Below the pieces are notes generated by a model. That model was given only the letters and a program-made list of their open reading frames with translations, did no database searches and was not told the DNA's origin. From VKMB-3413 sp041027365 (lineage in GTDB: Bacteria > Pseudomonadota > Alphaproteobacteria > Rhizobiales > Rhizobiaceae), in the NCBI RefSeq assembly GCF_041027365.1, contig NZ_JBFTEH010000011.1, forward strand, positions 113,575-177,574: a DNA stretch of 64,000 nt. Direction: 5' to 3'. The translations under genes and the position numbers were made by a program. Every line of letters starts with the position of its first letter. The first letter of the stretch is position 1. Below, piece after piece: positions 1-10,231 of this stretch.

Positions 1-335
1 ACGACCCGGCCGAGAAGCCCCTCCCCGACCGGCACGCGCACGACGTCGCCGGTGCCGGAGACGACGTCGCCCGCCTCGATGCCGGAAAGATCGTCGAGCA
101 GCACGCAGCCGACACGGTCCTCCTCCAGCACCTGCGCGAAACCGAACCGGCCGTCCGCGAAGGCGAGGAGCTCGTCGAGCCTTGCCTCCGGCAGGCCGGA
201 AATCATCGCGATGCCGTCTGCGACCTCCTCGACCCGGCCGATCTGGCGGGTTTGCGGCCCGACCTTCGCGGCCGCGACGCGCGAGCGCGCCGCTTCGGCC
301 CAGCCCGCGGCGAAGGCTTCAGGATCGTCCGTCAT
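1..335 (-). CDS. atpA: N-ATPase F1 subunit alpha, 5' part (cut by window edge)
   Basis: The first ~111 residues of an F1 alpha subunit, the non-catalytic nucleotide-binding subunit of the rotary ATPase. The N-terminal beta-barrel pattern is visible (GRVEEVADGIAMISGL, then VPVGEGLLGRVV near residue 110), typical of alpha subunits. The ATG at 335 lies inside the 3' end of atpF, so the two genes overlap by 17 bases and are probably translationally coupled. It is the eighth gene in the order D-C-Q-R-B-E-F-A, which is diagnostic of N-ATPases; an atpG (gamma) gene is expected just outside the window. The P-loop lies beyond the edge and could not be inspected. Confidence 0.93.
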   Translation of the reverse strand, partial: MTDDPEAFAAGWAEAARSRVAAAKVGPQTRQIGRVEEVADGIAMISGLPEARLDELLAFADGRFGFAQVLEEDRVGCVLLDDLSGIEAGDVVSGTGDVVRVPVGEGLLGRV

Positions 336-1062
336 GGGAAAGCTCCGCGCGGATCCGGTCGAGATCGGCCCGCCAGCTGTTGTGGACGACGAGGTGCGGG
401 CCCTTCAGCTCCAGGCCCGCGACGAGGTCCGGATCGGCTTCGAAGGCGAGCGCCGGCGCCCGGCCGATCGCTTCGGCAAGGGTTGCCCGGCAGCGCTCCT
501 CTTCCTCGGCGTCGAGCGGCGCCGCGCTCACCGCGGTGAAGGCCGCGCCGTTCGCCGTCAGGCTCTGCCGCTCGGCATCCGGCAGTCGTGCGATCTCCCG
601 CGCGAGCGCGCCGAGAAAGGCCTCGCGCAGCGCGCGTTCGTCGAGGCGGCCGAGCAGCTTGCGGGCGATGTCGACCGCCAGCCGGGATGCCGCATCCGTC
701 CAGGCAGCGCGCGCTTCCGCGGCCTCCCGCGCCAGCTCCGCCCGCGCCGCCGCCCTTTGCGCCTCCGCCTCGTCCGCTGCCTTGGCGAGGATGTCCGCCT
801 TCAGCGCCTCGGCGGCGCTCTTCGCCTCGGCGAGGACGGCCGCGCGCTCCTGCGCAAAGCCCGCCCGCGTCCGGCCGATCTCCGCCAGCTGCGTCTCGGC
901 CTCCGCCCGCCTGGCTTCCGCCTCGTCCAGCGTCGCCTCCGCGGCCTTCTGCCGGGCCGCGATCATGTCCGCCAGCGGCCGCCAAAAGAAGCGGGCGAGC
1001 AGCCAGATCAGGATCAGGACGTTGATCGCCTGGATGGCGAGCGTCCACCAGTCGATGCTCAT
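319..1062 (-). CDS. atpF: N-ATPase F0 subunit b, long form with delta-like C-terminus
   Basis: 247-residue b subunit, the peripheral stalk that links the membrane sector to the F1 head. Residues ~5-26 are one hydrophobic membrane helix rich in W, L and I, followed by a long Ala/Glu/Arg coiled coil (~35-130). The protein is far longer than a usual ~160-residue b subunit, and its C-terminal ~100 residues look globular. No separate delta gene (atpH) lies between this gene and atpA. The extended tail may take over the delta role, as proposed for N-ATPases; that part is family knowledge plus inference. It is preceded by atpE with a 7-base gap. Confidence 0.9.
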   Translation of the reverse strand: MSIDWWTLAIQAINVLILIWLLARFFWRPLADMIAARQKAAEATLDEAEARRAEAETQLAEIGRTRAGFAQERAAVLAEAKSAAEALKADILAKAADEAEAQRAAARAELAREAAEARAAWTDAASRLAVDIARKLLGRLDERALREAFLGALAREIARLPDAERQSLTANGAAFTAVSAAPLDAEEEERCRATLAEAIGRAPALAFEADPDLVAGLELKGPHLVVHNSWRADLDRIRAELSHDGRS

Positions 1063-1069
1063 GGACGGA

Positions 1070-1312
1070 TCAGACGAAGGGGTTGGCGAACAGCAGGAGC
1101 AGCGCGACGACCAGGCAGTAGATCGCCATGGTCTCGATCATCGCGAGGCCGACGAACAGCGTGCGCGAGATCGTGCCGGAGGCCTCCGGCTGGCGGGCGA
1201 TGGCGTCCATCGCGGCGGCCACCGCCCGCCCCTCGCCGAGCGCCGGTCCGATCGCGCCGAAGGAGACGGCGATCGCCGCGCCGAGGATGCTGATGAAGGC
1301 GAGCCAGTTCAT
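1070..1312 (-). CDS. atpE: N-ATPase rotor ring subunit c
   Basis: 80-residue two-helix proteolipid that forms the ion-carrying rotor ring. Helix 1 carries an extra carboxylate (Glu27 in GPALGEG). Helix 2 carries the conserved ion-binding Glu60 followed by Thr61 and, four residues later, Tyr65 (IETMAIY). Two carboxylates per hairpin and a Glu-Thr-x3-Tyr pattern are hallmarks of N-ATPase c subunits. They overlap with Na+-binding signatures, but some two-carboxylate rings are thought to be proton-specific, so ion choice is open. The start overlaps the atpB stop by four bases (ATGA-type coupling). Confidence 0.94.
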   Translation of the reverse strand: MNWLAFISILGAAIAVSFGAIGPALGEGRAVAAAMDAIARQPEASGTISRTLFVGLAMIETMAIYCLVVALLLLFANPFV

Positions 1313-2007
1313 GACGGAGACCTTTCCGAAGTATCGCGGGAGGCCGGCCGCCCCTCGCTGACGGTGCCGGCGATGAACACCGTCGCGAGGACGGCGAAGA
1401 TGTATGCCTGGACGGCGCCGGTCAGGAGATCGAGCGCCATCAGCGGGATCGGCACGAGCAGGCCGGCGAGCGAGAGGACGATGCCGATGACGAAGACGCC
1501 GCTCATGACGTTCCCGAACAGGCGGACGAGCAGCGAGAAGGTCCGCGTGATGCTCTCGACGAAGTTCAGCGGGATCATCAGGACGCTCGGCGCCGCGAAG
1601 CTCCTGAGATAGCCGGAGACGCCGTTCGCCCTGACGCCGAACCAGACGACGGCGAGGAAGACGAGCAGCGCCAGCGCCGCGTCCGTCTCCACATGCGCCG
1701 TCGGCGGCTCGACGCCCGGCACCAGCGACGACCAGTTGGCGAAGAGGATGAAGACGAAGAGCGTGCCGACGAAGGCCCGATAGGGCGACGGCGCGGCCTG
1801 CATCGTCTCGCGGATCTGGCCGTCGACGGTCTCGACGACGAGCTCCAGCGCCGCCTGCAGCCGCGGCGGCTTCAGGCGCAGGCGCCGGGTCGCGGCCCAC
1901 GATCCGATCGCCAGGAGCGCCATCAGCACCCAGGTCGCGACGACGGGCTGGCTGATCGGTACGGGGCCGAGATGGAACAGCGCCTCGGTGGCGAGCGGCG
2001 AATTCAC
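1309..2007 (-). CDS. atpB: N-ATPase F0 subunit a
   Basis: 232-residue multi-pass membrane subunit that forms the ion half-channels against the c ring. The conserved essential arginine sits in VRLFGNVMSG, the usual helix-4 signature, and at least five hydrophobic segments are visible. I place the start at the GTG at 2007 because it overlaps the atpR stop (GTGA) and gives the expected N-terminus (VNSPLATEALFHLG); a longer upstream reading would only extend into atpR. The C-terminal tail after the last helix is short and polar. Confidence 0.92.
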   Translation of the reverse strand: MNSPLATEALFHLGPVPISQPVVATWVLMALLAIGSWAATRRLRLKPPRLQAALELVVETVDGQIRETMQAAPSPYRAFVGTLFVFILFANWSSLVPGVEPPTAHVETDAALALLVFLAVVWFGVRANGVSGYLRSFAAPSVLMIPLNFVESITRTFSLLVRLFGNVMSGVFVIGIVLSLAGLLVPIPLMALDLLTGAVQAYIFAVLATVFIAGTVSEGRPASRDTSERSPS

Positions 2008-2309
2008 TCTGCGATCCTCCCGAACCGGCGCATCACCACCGCGCGGCCGGCGAGGAGCCCCAGCGTCATCGCGAGCAGCGGCCCCGGCCCCTGAAGGCTC
2101 GCCAGCGTCAGGACCCCGATCAGCAGCGAGAAGCGCGCCAGCGCAAGCGCGGCGGTTCGCCACCAGAGGCTCCCCTCGACGAGCTGGCGCGCGTGATGCC
2201 ACAGCGCGCCGAAATGGGCGAAGCCGAGCGCGAAGCCGGCAACCAGGAAGGCGGCGATCTCCGCCACCAGCGGGCCGTGGAGGGACTGAAGAACAGGAAG
2301 AGGCGTCAT
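2004..2309 (-). CDS. atpR: N-ATPase accessory membrane subunit AtpR
   Basis: 101-residue hydrophobic protein with about three membrane segments and a basic C-terminus. It lies between atpQ and atpB, exactly the place of atpR in N-ATPase operons. AtpR is known only from this ATPase class and is proposed to interact with the c ring carboxylates through conserved arginines; arginines inside or near hydrophobic segments are visible here. Both ends overlap neighbours by four bases (ATGA with atpQ, GTGA with atpB). The assignment rests mainly on size, topology and position. Confidence 0.83.
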   Translation of the reverse strand: MTPLPVLQSLHGPLVAEIAAFLVAGFALGFAHFGALWHHARQLVEGSLWWRTAALALARFSLLIGVLTLASLQGPGPLLAMTLGLLAGRAVVMRRFGRIAE

Positions 2310-2617
2310 GGCTGGTTCATCCATTTCCAGGCCGACCAGCAGCCGAGGCCGAGGCCGATCATCAAGAGCGCGCCGGTGATGGTGAGGCCGGTGGCGAAGA
2401 CCGCGTCGAGCCACCGCCCGACGAACAGGCCGAGCAGCGTCGGCACGACGATGATCCAGCCGAGGACACCGATCTGCGCCAGCCGGCGCGCGACGGCCGG
2501 CTCGCCTTCCTTCGACCAGCGCGCGTGCCGTTCGCCCCGGCGGCGAACCTCGTCCGCCAGGCGGTCCGGCTCCTGCGGTGCGCCGGCGTCCGGGCTGCCG
2601 CCCTCGGGGGCCGTCAC
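2306..2617 (-). CDS. atpQ: N-ATPase accessory protein AtpQ (AtpI-like)
   Basis: 103-residue protein: a charged N-terminal half (~1-45) and two hydrophobic helices (~47-70 and ~74-95) carrying the Gly-rich GWIIVVPTLLGLFVGRWLD pattern of the AtpI/AtpZ family. Such proteins help assemble the c ring or support Mg2+/Ca2+ uptake in other ATPase operons. The position after atpC and before atpR matches atpQ of N-ATPase clusters. It overlaps atpC by four bases and atpR by four bases, so the whole operon reads as one tightly coupled unit. Confidence 0.84.
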   Translation of the reverse strand: MTAPEGGSPDAGAPQEPDRLADEVRRRGERHARWSKEGEPAVARRLAQIGVLGWIIVVPTLLGLFVGRWLDAVFATGLTITGALLMIGLGLGCWSAWKWMNQP

Positions 2618-3032
2618 GCGGACGCTCCCGGCATGCCGGCGCCGCCCGGCCGCAGGTGCCGCATGATCTGGCGGATCGCCGCCAGTTGCAGCCGCGTCGA
2701 TTCGACATTCTCGGCGCGCTGCGTCTCACGATCGGTCTCGAACGTCTTCAGCACCGTGTCGTGCAGCGTCGCGAGATCGTCGCTGACGATCGCCTCGCGC
2801 GTCGCGACCGTGACCGCCTGGCCGCCGCGCACGGTGAGGACGCCGCCGCGCACGGCGCAGTGCCGGCGCTTCCCGTCCGCTCCGGCCCAGCTCACCACCG
2901 AGACCGCGAGCGTCGTGACGAAGTCGGCATGGCCGGGCAGGATGCCGAAGCCGCCGCTGTCGTCCTCGGCGCGGATCGCGGTCACGCCGTCCGCGTCGAC
3001 GGCGACGACCAGCGGGCTGACGATGCGCAGTC

Positions 3033-3036
<4 letters not shown>
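2614..3036 (-). CDS. atpC: N-ATPase F1 subunit epsilon
   Basis: 140-residue epsilon subunit of the central stalk. The N-terminal beta-sandwich motif GILPGHADFVTTL is clear and is followed by a C-terminal helical part ending in a Gly/Pro-rich tail. The start is a GTG at 3036 overlapping the atpD stop (GTGA), giving VRLRIVSPL; no better start lies downstream. It couples rotation to catalysis and often inhibits ATP hydrolysis. It lies directly after atpD, unlike in standard atpAGDC operons. Confidence 0.91.
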
Positions 3037-4454
<1,418 letters not shown>

Positions 4455-4551
4455 TCTCAGCCTGCCCCGCCGGATCGTTCGCGCGCAGCCTTCCGGCTGG
4501 AAGGCAGCGCTTTTCAGAAGGGCAGGCTTAGGGCTTCGGCGCCGTGCGGCC

Positions 4552-4565
4552 TTGACGCGGATCAA
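4552..4565. promoter_or_regulatory. FixK/FNR-type box (atpD side)
   Basis: TTGAC-GCGG-ATCAA, a match to TTGAY-N4-RTCAA. Its centre is about 104 bases before the atpD ATG. If it is bound at -41.5, the leader would be ~60 bases. Confidence 0.75.
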
Positions 4566-4666
4566 TCGCCGCCTTGCGAGGCGCGGACGAGCCGGCCGAT
4601 CGACGCGAAGGTCGCACCGGTCCGCCAAGCAGGGTCGCAGCCATCGCGGGCACTTCGCCGGTCGCC

Positions 4667-4680
4667 TTGACCGGCATCAA
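4667..4680. promoter_or_regulatory. FixK/FNR-type box (exporter side)
   Basis: TTGAC-CGGC-ATCAA. Its centre lies ~130 bases before the ATG of the HlyD-like gene. It is the second box in the same divergent gap, so both operons probably share one activator. Confidence 0.72.
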
Positions 4681-4803
4681 GGCGCCGGCCGGACGATGCG
4701 GCCATAGCTGGCCGGAACGCTGGCAGCGCCGGCTTCCCGCCAGGCCGGGAGACGCCAGGCGACTGGCGAATTTCCGGAGACGGTTCGAGAGGCACGGGCA
4801 CCC

Positions 4804-5850
4804 ATGAGACAGCGATTCTGCGCGACGGTGCGCGTCCTTGCCGCCGTTGCGGTGCTCGTTCCCGCGGCCCGGGCGGCCGGCGTTGCGCCCTTTCTCGTCC
4901 GCCCGGCCGCTGCGGAGTCGCGACTCGAGACGCTTCTCGACCGGCTCCGCGGCAAGGAGCAGCCGGACACGATCGCGAGTTCCAACGGCCGGATCGAGGC
5001 GCAGGAGATCGACGTCTCCGCCAAATATGCCGGCCGGCTCGCCGAAGTCCTGGTGGACGAAGGCGACATGGTCGACGCCGGCGCGGTCGTCGCCCGGCTG
5101 GACGACCGGGAGAACCGGGCCCAGCTGCTGGGGGCCGAAGCGGACGAGTTGCGGGCCGAAAGCGCCCTCGCCGAGGCCGAGGCGCTGATCGCCCAGCGCG
5201 ACAGCGAGGCCGCGGTCGCGGAATCCAGCTACAACCGCATCGTCGAGCTCTTCCATGCCGGCCATGTGAGCGCGCAGACCCTCGACGAGAAGCAGGGCGC
5301 CCTGCGCACCGCGAAGGCGGCGCAACGCGCGGCCCAGGCGGAGAAGGCGCAGGCGCAGTCCAGCATCGAGGCCGCCAAGGCCGAGGTCTCGCGGCTGAAG
5401 GCGGTGGTCGACGACATGGTGATCATCGCCCCGCGCCGCGGCCGCGTCCAGTACAAGCTCGCCCGCACCGGCGAGGTCGTCGCGGCGGGGGCGAAGATCG
5501 TCACCCTGCTCGACCTGACGGACGTGTCGATGTCGCTGTATCTGCCGGCCTCCCAGGCCGGCAAGGTGGCGGTCGGCGACGAGGCGCGCATCATCCTCGA
5601 CCCGGCGCCGCAATACGTCATCCCGGCGAAAGTGACTTTCGTCTCGGCCGATGCGCAGTTCACGCCGAAGGCGGTCGAGACGGCGGAGGAGCGCGAGAAG
5701 CTGGTATTCCGGGTGAAGATCCAGATCCCGCGGGACCTGCTCGAACGCTTCGAGGCCCAGGTGAAGGGCGGCGTGCGCGGCGTCGGCTACGTGCGGACCG
5801 ACACCTCCGTCCCCTGGCCTGCCTCGCTCCAGGTCAAGCTGCCGCAATGA
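4804..5850 (+). CDS. HlyD-family periplasmic adaptor of an ABC exporter
   Basis: 348-residue membrane-fusion protein. An N-terminal signal/anchor (~1-25) is followed by a split biotinyl-lipoyl domain (GRIEAQEIDVSAKYAGRL around 60-77, closing with IIAPRRGRVQYKLARTGEVV after ~200). An Ala/Glu-rich coiled-coil hairpin lies between (~105-200), and a beta-barrel comes after. Such adaptors link an inner-membrane ABC pump to an outer-membrane channel. It is the first gene of a three-gene operon with an RbbA-like double-ATPase permease and an ABC-2 permease, the layout of E. coli yhiI-rbbA-yhhJ. The substrate is unknown. The start at 4804 follows the candidate FNR box. Confidence 0.88.
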   Translation: MRQRFCATVRVLAAVAVLVPAARAAGVAPFLVRPAAAESRLETLLDRLRGKEQPDTIASSNGRIEAQEIDVSAKYAGRLAEVLVDEGDMVDAGAVVARLDDRENRAQLLGAEADELRAESALAEAEALIAQRDSEAAVAESSYNRIVELFHAGHVSAQTLDEKQGALRTAKAAQRAAQAEKAQAQSSIEAAKAEVSRLKAVVDDMVIIAPRRGRVQYKLARTGEVVAAGAKIVTLLDLTDVSMSLYLPASQAGKVAVGDEARIILDPAPQYVIPAKVTFVSADAQFTPKAVETAEEREKLVFRVKIQIPRDLLERFEAQVKGGVRGVGYVRTDTSVPWPASLQVKLPQ

Positions 5851-5866
5851 GCCCGCAGGTGCTGCC

Positions 5867-8617
5867 GTGAGCGAGGGCCCGATCGTCGACCTCGCCGGCG
5901 TGACGCATCGCTATGGCGCCGGCCTCGCGCTGGACGGTCTCGACCTGGCCGTACCGGCCGGCGGCATGGCCGGGCTGATCGGACCGGATGGCGTCGGCAA
6001 GTCGACGCTGCTGGCGCTCGCGGCCGGGGTGCGGAAGATCCAGACCGGCCGGGTGCGCGTGCTCGGCGGCGACATGGCGGATGCGGGACACCGCCGCCTG
6101 TCGGCGCCGCGCATCGCCTACATGCCGCAGGGGCTCGGGCGCAATCTCTACCCGACCCTCAGCGTTCGAGAGAACCTCGATTTCTTCGGCCGACTGTTCG
6201 GCCATGCGGAGGCCGAGCGCCGCCGGCGGATCGGCGAGCTCCTAACCGCCACCGGCCTCGCCCCCTTTCCCGAGCGGCCGGCCGGCAAGCTCTCCGGCGG
6301 CATGAAGCAGAAGCTGGCGCTGTGCTGCGCGCTGATCCACGACCCGGACCTCCTGATCCTCGACGAGCCGACGACCGGCGTCGACCCGCTGTCGCGCCGC
6401 CAGTTCTGGGACCTCATCGACACGATCAGGGCGCGCCGCCCGACGATGAGCGTCCTCGTCGCCACCGCCTACATGGAAGAGGCCGAACGCTTCGACTGGC
6501 TGGCGGCGATGCATGCCGGACGGGTGATCGCGACCGGCTCGCCGGAGGCGATCCGCAGCCAGGCCGGCGAGCCGAGCCTCGAAGCCGCCTTCATCGCGCT
6601 GCTGCCGGACGAGGTACGGGCCGGCCACGTGCCGGTCGTCGTGCCGCCGCGGCCGGCGGACGGCGACGGCCCGCCGGCGATCGAGGCCGACGATCTCACC
6701 TGCCGCTTCGGCGACTTCACCGCTGTCGACCACGTCAGCTTCCGGATCGATCGCGGCGAGATCTTCGGCTTCATCGGCTCGAACGGCTGCGGCAAGACGA
6801 CGACGATGAAGATGCTGACGGGGCTGCTGCAGCCGACCGACGGCTCCGCCCGCCTCTTCGGCCGGCCGATGGACGCCCGCGACATGGAGACCCGCCGCAA
6901 TGTCGGCTACATGTCGCAGAGCTTCTCGCTCTACGAGGAACTGACCGTCCGGCAGAATCTCGACCTGCATGCGCGGCTGTTCCACGTTCCGGCCGCCAAG
7001 GTCGCTGGCCGGATCGCGGAGATGCTGTCGCGCTACGGCCTGTCCGAGGTGGCGGACCGCAAGCCGGAGGCGCTGCCGCTCGGCATGCGCCAGCGGCTGC
7101 AGCTCGCCGTCGCGGTGATCCACCGCCCGGCGGTGCTGATTCTCGACGAGCCGACCTCGGGCGTAGACCCGATCGCGCGCGACACCTTCTGGCGCAGCCT
7201 GATTCAGCTGTCGCGCGAGGACGGGGTGACGATCTTCATCTCCACCCACTTCATGAACGAGGCGGAGCGCTGCGACCGGATCTCCCTGATGCATGCCGGC
7301 CGGGTGCTGGCGGTCGGTGCCCCGGCGGACCTCGTCCAGGCCCGTCGGGCGGCGTCGCTGGAGGACGCCTTCATCGGCTATCTCGAGGAAGCTGCGGGCA
7401 CACCCACTGCGCCGGCGGCGGCCGAGCCCGCACCGCCAAAGGCGGCCGATCCGCCGGCGGCGGCGGAGGCGCATCGCCCCGTGGCAAGGCCGCGGCGCTT
7501 CTCCCCGCGGCGGCTCTGGGCCTACACACTGCGCGAAACGATGGAGCTGACGCGCGACCGCATCCGCCTGTTCTTCGCCCTGGCGGGTCCGATCATCCTG
7601 ACGATCACCTTCGGCTACGGCATCTCCTTCGACGTCGAGAATCTCAGCTTCGCCGTCTTCGACCAGGACCACACGCCGGAAAGCCGCGACCTGGTCGAGC
7701 AGTTCTCGAGCTCGCGCTACTTCGGGGAACGGCCCGAGATCGGCTCCGCCGCCGAGATGGAGCGGCGCCTGAAGTCGGGCGAACTCAGCCTCGTCGTCGA
7801 GATCCCCGACGGCTACGGACGCGACCTGGTGTCGGGCCGCACGCCGGAGCTCTCCGTCACCCTGGACGGTGCGATGCCGTTCCGGGCCGAGACCGCGCGC
7901 GGCTACGTCGCCGGCCTTGCCGCCGCCTATGCCGGCTCGCTCGCCGCCGAGCACGGCCGCAGCCTCGCGAGCGCCTATTCCCTGCTGCCGCGCCTGCGCT
8001 TCAACCAGGCCTTCAGGAGCGTGAACGCCATGGTGCCGAACATCATGATGCTGATGCTGGTGCTGATCCCGGCGATCATGGCGGCGGTCGGGGTGGTCCG
8101 CGAGAAGGAGACCGGCTCGATCGCCAATCTGCGGGCGACGCCGATCTCCAAGCTCGAGTTCCTCGTCGGCAAGCAGCTTCCCTATGTCGCGATCAGCCTG
8201 GTCAGCGCCGCGACGTTGATCCTGCTTGCCCTCACCCTGTTCCAGGTGCCCTTCGAGGGATCGTTCTCGCTCCTCGTCGCCGCGACCGCGCTCTACGTCA
8301 CCGCGACGACGGGCTTCGGCCAGTTCCTCTCCTGCTTCACCCGGACCCAGGTCGCGGCGATCTTCGCCACCGCCATCCTGTCGATCATCCCCGCCGTCAA
8401 CTTTTCCGGCCTGATCGTGCCGGTCTCCTCGCTGGAGGGGTTCGGGCGCACTCTCGGCCTCGCCTTCCCGTCGGCCTGGTACCAGCCGATCACCACCGGC
8501 TGCTTCACCAAGGGCCTCGGCTGGACGGATCTGTGGCCCAATCTCCTGGCGCTCGCCGGCTTTGCTGCGGCCTTCCTCGTCCTGTCGCAATTCGCGCTGA
8601 AGAAGCAGGAACGCTGA
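5867..8617 (+). CDS. RbbA-like fused ABC transporter (two ATPases + ABC-2 membrane domain)
   Basis: 916-residue fusion. The first ATPase domain has Walker A GPDGVGKST (39-47), signature LSGGMKQK and Walker B LILDEPTTGVDP. The second has Walker A GSNGCGKTT (~304) and Walker B LILDEPTSGVDP (~425), but its signature is degenerate (LPLGMRQR instead of LSGGxxQR). A Pro/Ala linker (~510-545) leads to an ABC-2 permease with a large periplasmic loop and about six membrane helices. The architecture equals YhiH/RbbA-type transporters. The GTG start at 5867 lies 16 bases after the HlyD-like stop. The family is often annotated as a ribosome-associated ATPase, but the context here supports export. Confidence 0.88.
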   Translation: MSEGPIVDLAGVTHRYGAGLALDGLDLAVPAGGMAGLIGPDGVGKSTLLALAAGVRKIQTGRVRVLGGDMADAGHRRLSAPRIAYMPQGLGRNLYPTLSVRENLDFFGRLFGHAEAERRRRIGELLTATGLAPFPERPAGKLSGGMKQKLALCCALIHDPDLLILDEPTTGVDPLSRRQFWDLIDTIRARRPTMSVLVATAYMEEAERFDWLAAMHAGRVIATGSPEAIRSQAGEPSLEAAFIALLPDEVRAGHVPVVVPPRPADGDGPPAIEADDLTCRFGDFTAVDHVSFRIDRGEIFGFIGSNGCGKTTTMKMLTGLLQPTDGSARLFGRPMDARDMETRRNVGYMSQSFSLYEELTVRQNLDLHARLFHVPAAKVAGRIAEMLSRYGLSEVADRKPEALPLGMRQRLQLAVAVIHRPAVLILDEPTSGVDPIARDTFWRSLIQLSREDGVTIFISTHFMNEAERCDRISLMHAGRVLAVGAPADLVQARRAASLEDAFIGYLEEAAGTPTAPAAAEPAPPKAADPPAAAEAHRPVARPRRFSPRRLWAYTLRETMELTRDRIRLFFALAGPIILTITFGYGISFDVENLSFAVFDQDHTPESRDLVEQFSSSRYFGERPEIGSAAEMERRLKSGELSLVVEIPDGYGRDLVSGRTPELSVTLDGAMPFRAETARGYVAGLAAAYAGSLAAEHGRSLASAYSLLPRLRFNQAFRSVNAMVPNIMMLMLVLIPAIMAAVGVVREKETGSIANLRATPISKLEFLVGKQLPYVAISLVSAATLILLALTLFQVPFEGSFSLLVAATALYVTATTGFGQFLSCFTRTQVAAIFATAILSIIPAVNFSGLIVPVSSLEGFGRTLGLAFPSAWYQPITTGCFTKGLGWTDLWPNLLALAGFAAAFLVLSQFALKKQER

Positions 8618-8619
8618 CG

Positions 8620-9747
8620 ATGTTTCGTGCCATGGCCAACATCCTCCGGCTGATCGGCAAGGAGCTCCGCAGCATCCGCGCCGACCCGGTGATGCTGGTC
8701 CTCCTCGTCTACGCCTTTACCGTCGCGATCTACATGATCTCGAACGATGCCTCGACGGAAGTCCGGCACGTGGCGGTCGCCGTCGTCGACGAGGACCAAT
8801 CGGCGCTGTCCCGCCGGCTCACCGACGCCATCCGGCCGCCGGAGTTTCAACAGCCGGTGCGGATCGCGGCCGACGCCGTCGACGCCGCGCTCGATGCCGG
8901 CCGCTACATCTTCGTCCTGAACATCCCGCCGAACTTCCAGGCGGACCTGACCGCCGGACGTGCGCCGGAACTGCTGCTCGAGGTCGATGCGACGGCGATG
9001 GCGCAGGCCGGAAACGGCGCGACCGACCTGCAGGGGATCATCGCGAACGAGATCGCCTCGTTCCGGTCCGGCGGCGCGGAGACAGCGGCCAATCCGGTCG
9101 ACCTCGTGGTGCGGGCCTGGTTCAATCCGAACCTCCAGACGGTCTGGTTCGGCGCCGTCATGGCGATCATGAACAACATCACCATGCTGACGCTGATCCT
9201 TGCCGGCGCCGCACTGATCCGGGAGCGCGAGCACGGCACGGTGGAGCATCTCCTGGTGATGCCGGTGACGCCGGCCCAGATCGTCCTGTCGAAGATCCTC
9301 GCCAACGGGCTGGTGATCGTCGTCGCGGCCGCGGCGTCCCTGATCCTGATGGTGCGCTGGGCGCTCGGCGTGCCGATCACCGGCTCGATCCCGCTGTTCT
9401 TCCTCGGCACCGGGCTCTACACGGTCACCGTCGCCTCGCTCGGCATCCTGCTCGCCACCTTCTCCACGTCGATGGGCCAGTTCGGCCTCCTGGTGATCCC
9501 GGTGATGGTGGTGCTGAACCTTCTGTCCGGCGGCATGACGCCGCTCGAAAGCATGCCGGACTGGTTGCGGCTGACGATGCAGGTCGTCGGCCCCTCGCCG
9601 CACTTCGTCGCCTTCTCCCAGGCGGTGCTCTACCGCGGCGCCGGGCTCGGCACGGTCTGGCCGCAGCTCGTCGCCTTCATGGCGCAGGGCGTGGTCTACT
9701 ATGTCCTGTCGCTGATCCGCTTCCGCGGGGTTCTGCTGCGGGCGTGA
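8620..9747 (+). CDS. ABC-2 type permease, partner of the RbbA-like pump
   Basis: 375-residue ABC-2 permease: one N-terminal helix (~25-45), a periplasmic domain, then five to six helices from ~185 on. The conserved loop IREREHGTVEHLLVMPVTP marks the YhhJ/DrrB-type family. It shares the VAVVDEDQS-type extracytoplasmic pattern with the C-terminal half of the preceding gene, so the two probably form a heterodimeric pore. It starts two bases after the preceding stop codon. It is the last gene of the operon; the next gene is convergent. Confidence 0.88.
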   Translation: MFRAMANILRLIGKELRSIRADPVMLVLLVYAFTVAIYMISNDASTEVRHVAVAVVDEDQSALSRRLTDAIRPPEFQQPVRIAADAVDAALDAGRYIFVLNIPPNFQADLTAGRAPELLLEVDATAMAQAGNGATDLQGIIANEIASFRSGGAETAANPVDLVVRAWFNPNLQTVWFGAVMAIMNNITMLTLILAGAALIREREHGTVEHLLVMPVTPAQIVLSKILANGLVIVVAAAASLILMVRWALGVPITGSIPLFFLGTGLYTVTVASLGILLATFSTSMGQFGLLVIPVMVVLNLLSGGMTPLESMPDWLRLTMQVVGPSPHFVAFSQAVLYRGAGLGTVWPQLVAFMAQGVVYYVLSLIRFRGVLLRA

Positions 9748-9875
9748 CCGCGCGATCGAAGGGGGACGGGCTGCCGCCTCGGGCGATGCCAAGAGGCGAG
9801 CCGGCGCTGCGCGGCGGCCGCCGGCGGAGGCACCGGGAAATCCGGCCTGCGGTCACGGGTTCCCGGAGGAAGCGG

Positions 9876-10187
9876 TTACCGCAGGCTGGCGATGTAGGCG
9901 ACGAGGTCGCGGATCTCGCGCTGCGTCAGGCTGATATCGACCATGACCGGATGAGGATCGGCGAGGAACGCCTCGAGGCTCTCGGGATGGTCGCCCGCCT
10001 TCTTCGCGATCGCCTTGAAGGTAAGGACGTCGGCGCTCGCCGAGGTCTGGTTCGGCGAGACGACGTGGCAGCCGGCGCACCAGCGCTCGGCGATCCGCCG
10101 ACCTTCGGCCGGATCGCCTTTCGGCTGCGCCTGCGCGGCCCCGATTGCGAGGAGGCCGACGAGCACTGCGAGGCTGAAGCGTCGCAT
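9876..10187 (-). CDS. Small periplasmic class I cytochrome c
   Basis: 103 residues with a Sec signal peptide (1-20, cut after AQA) and one haem c motif CAGCH (37-41). A likely axial Met sits in HPVMVDISL near the C-terminus, after which comes the usual final helix (LVAYIASLR). This is the size of a soluble electron-shuttle cytochrome, exported and matured in the periplasm. It stands alone on the minus strand between the exporter operon and the host-attachment-like gene. It fits a respiratory/low-oxygen gene set, but its partner is unknown. Confidence 0.88.
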   Translation of the reverse strand: MRRFSLAVLVGLLAIGAAQAQPKGDPAEGRRIAERWCAGCHVVSPNQTSASADVLTFKAIAKKAGDHPESLEAFLADPHPVMVDISLTQREIRDLVAYIASLR

Positions 10188-10231
10188 GACGTTCTCCCGA
10201 TAGAGCGCCGCGAGGCAGCGCTGCCGCTTGT

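Larger units (their letters stand above)
4455..4803. promoter_or_regulatory. Divergent promoter region between atpD and hlyD-like operons
   Basis: 349 bases without a convincing gene, holding two FixK/FNR-type boxes, one on each side. The region is GC-rich and no clear sigma-70 -35 element is visible, as expected for class II activation by a CRP/FNR protein. Confidence 0.7.
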
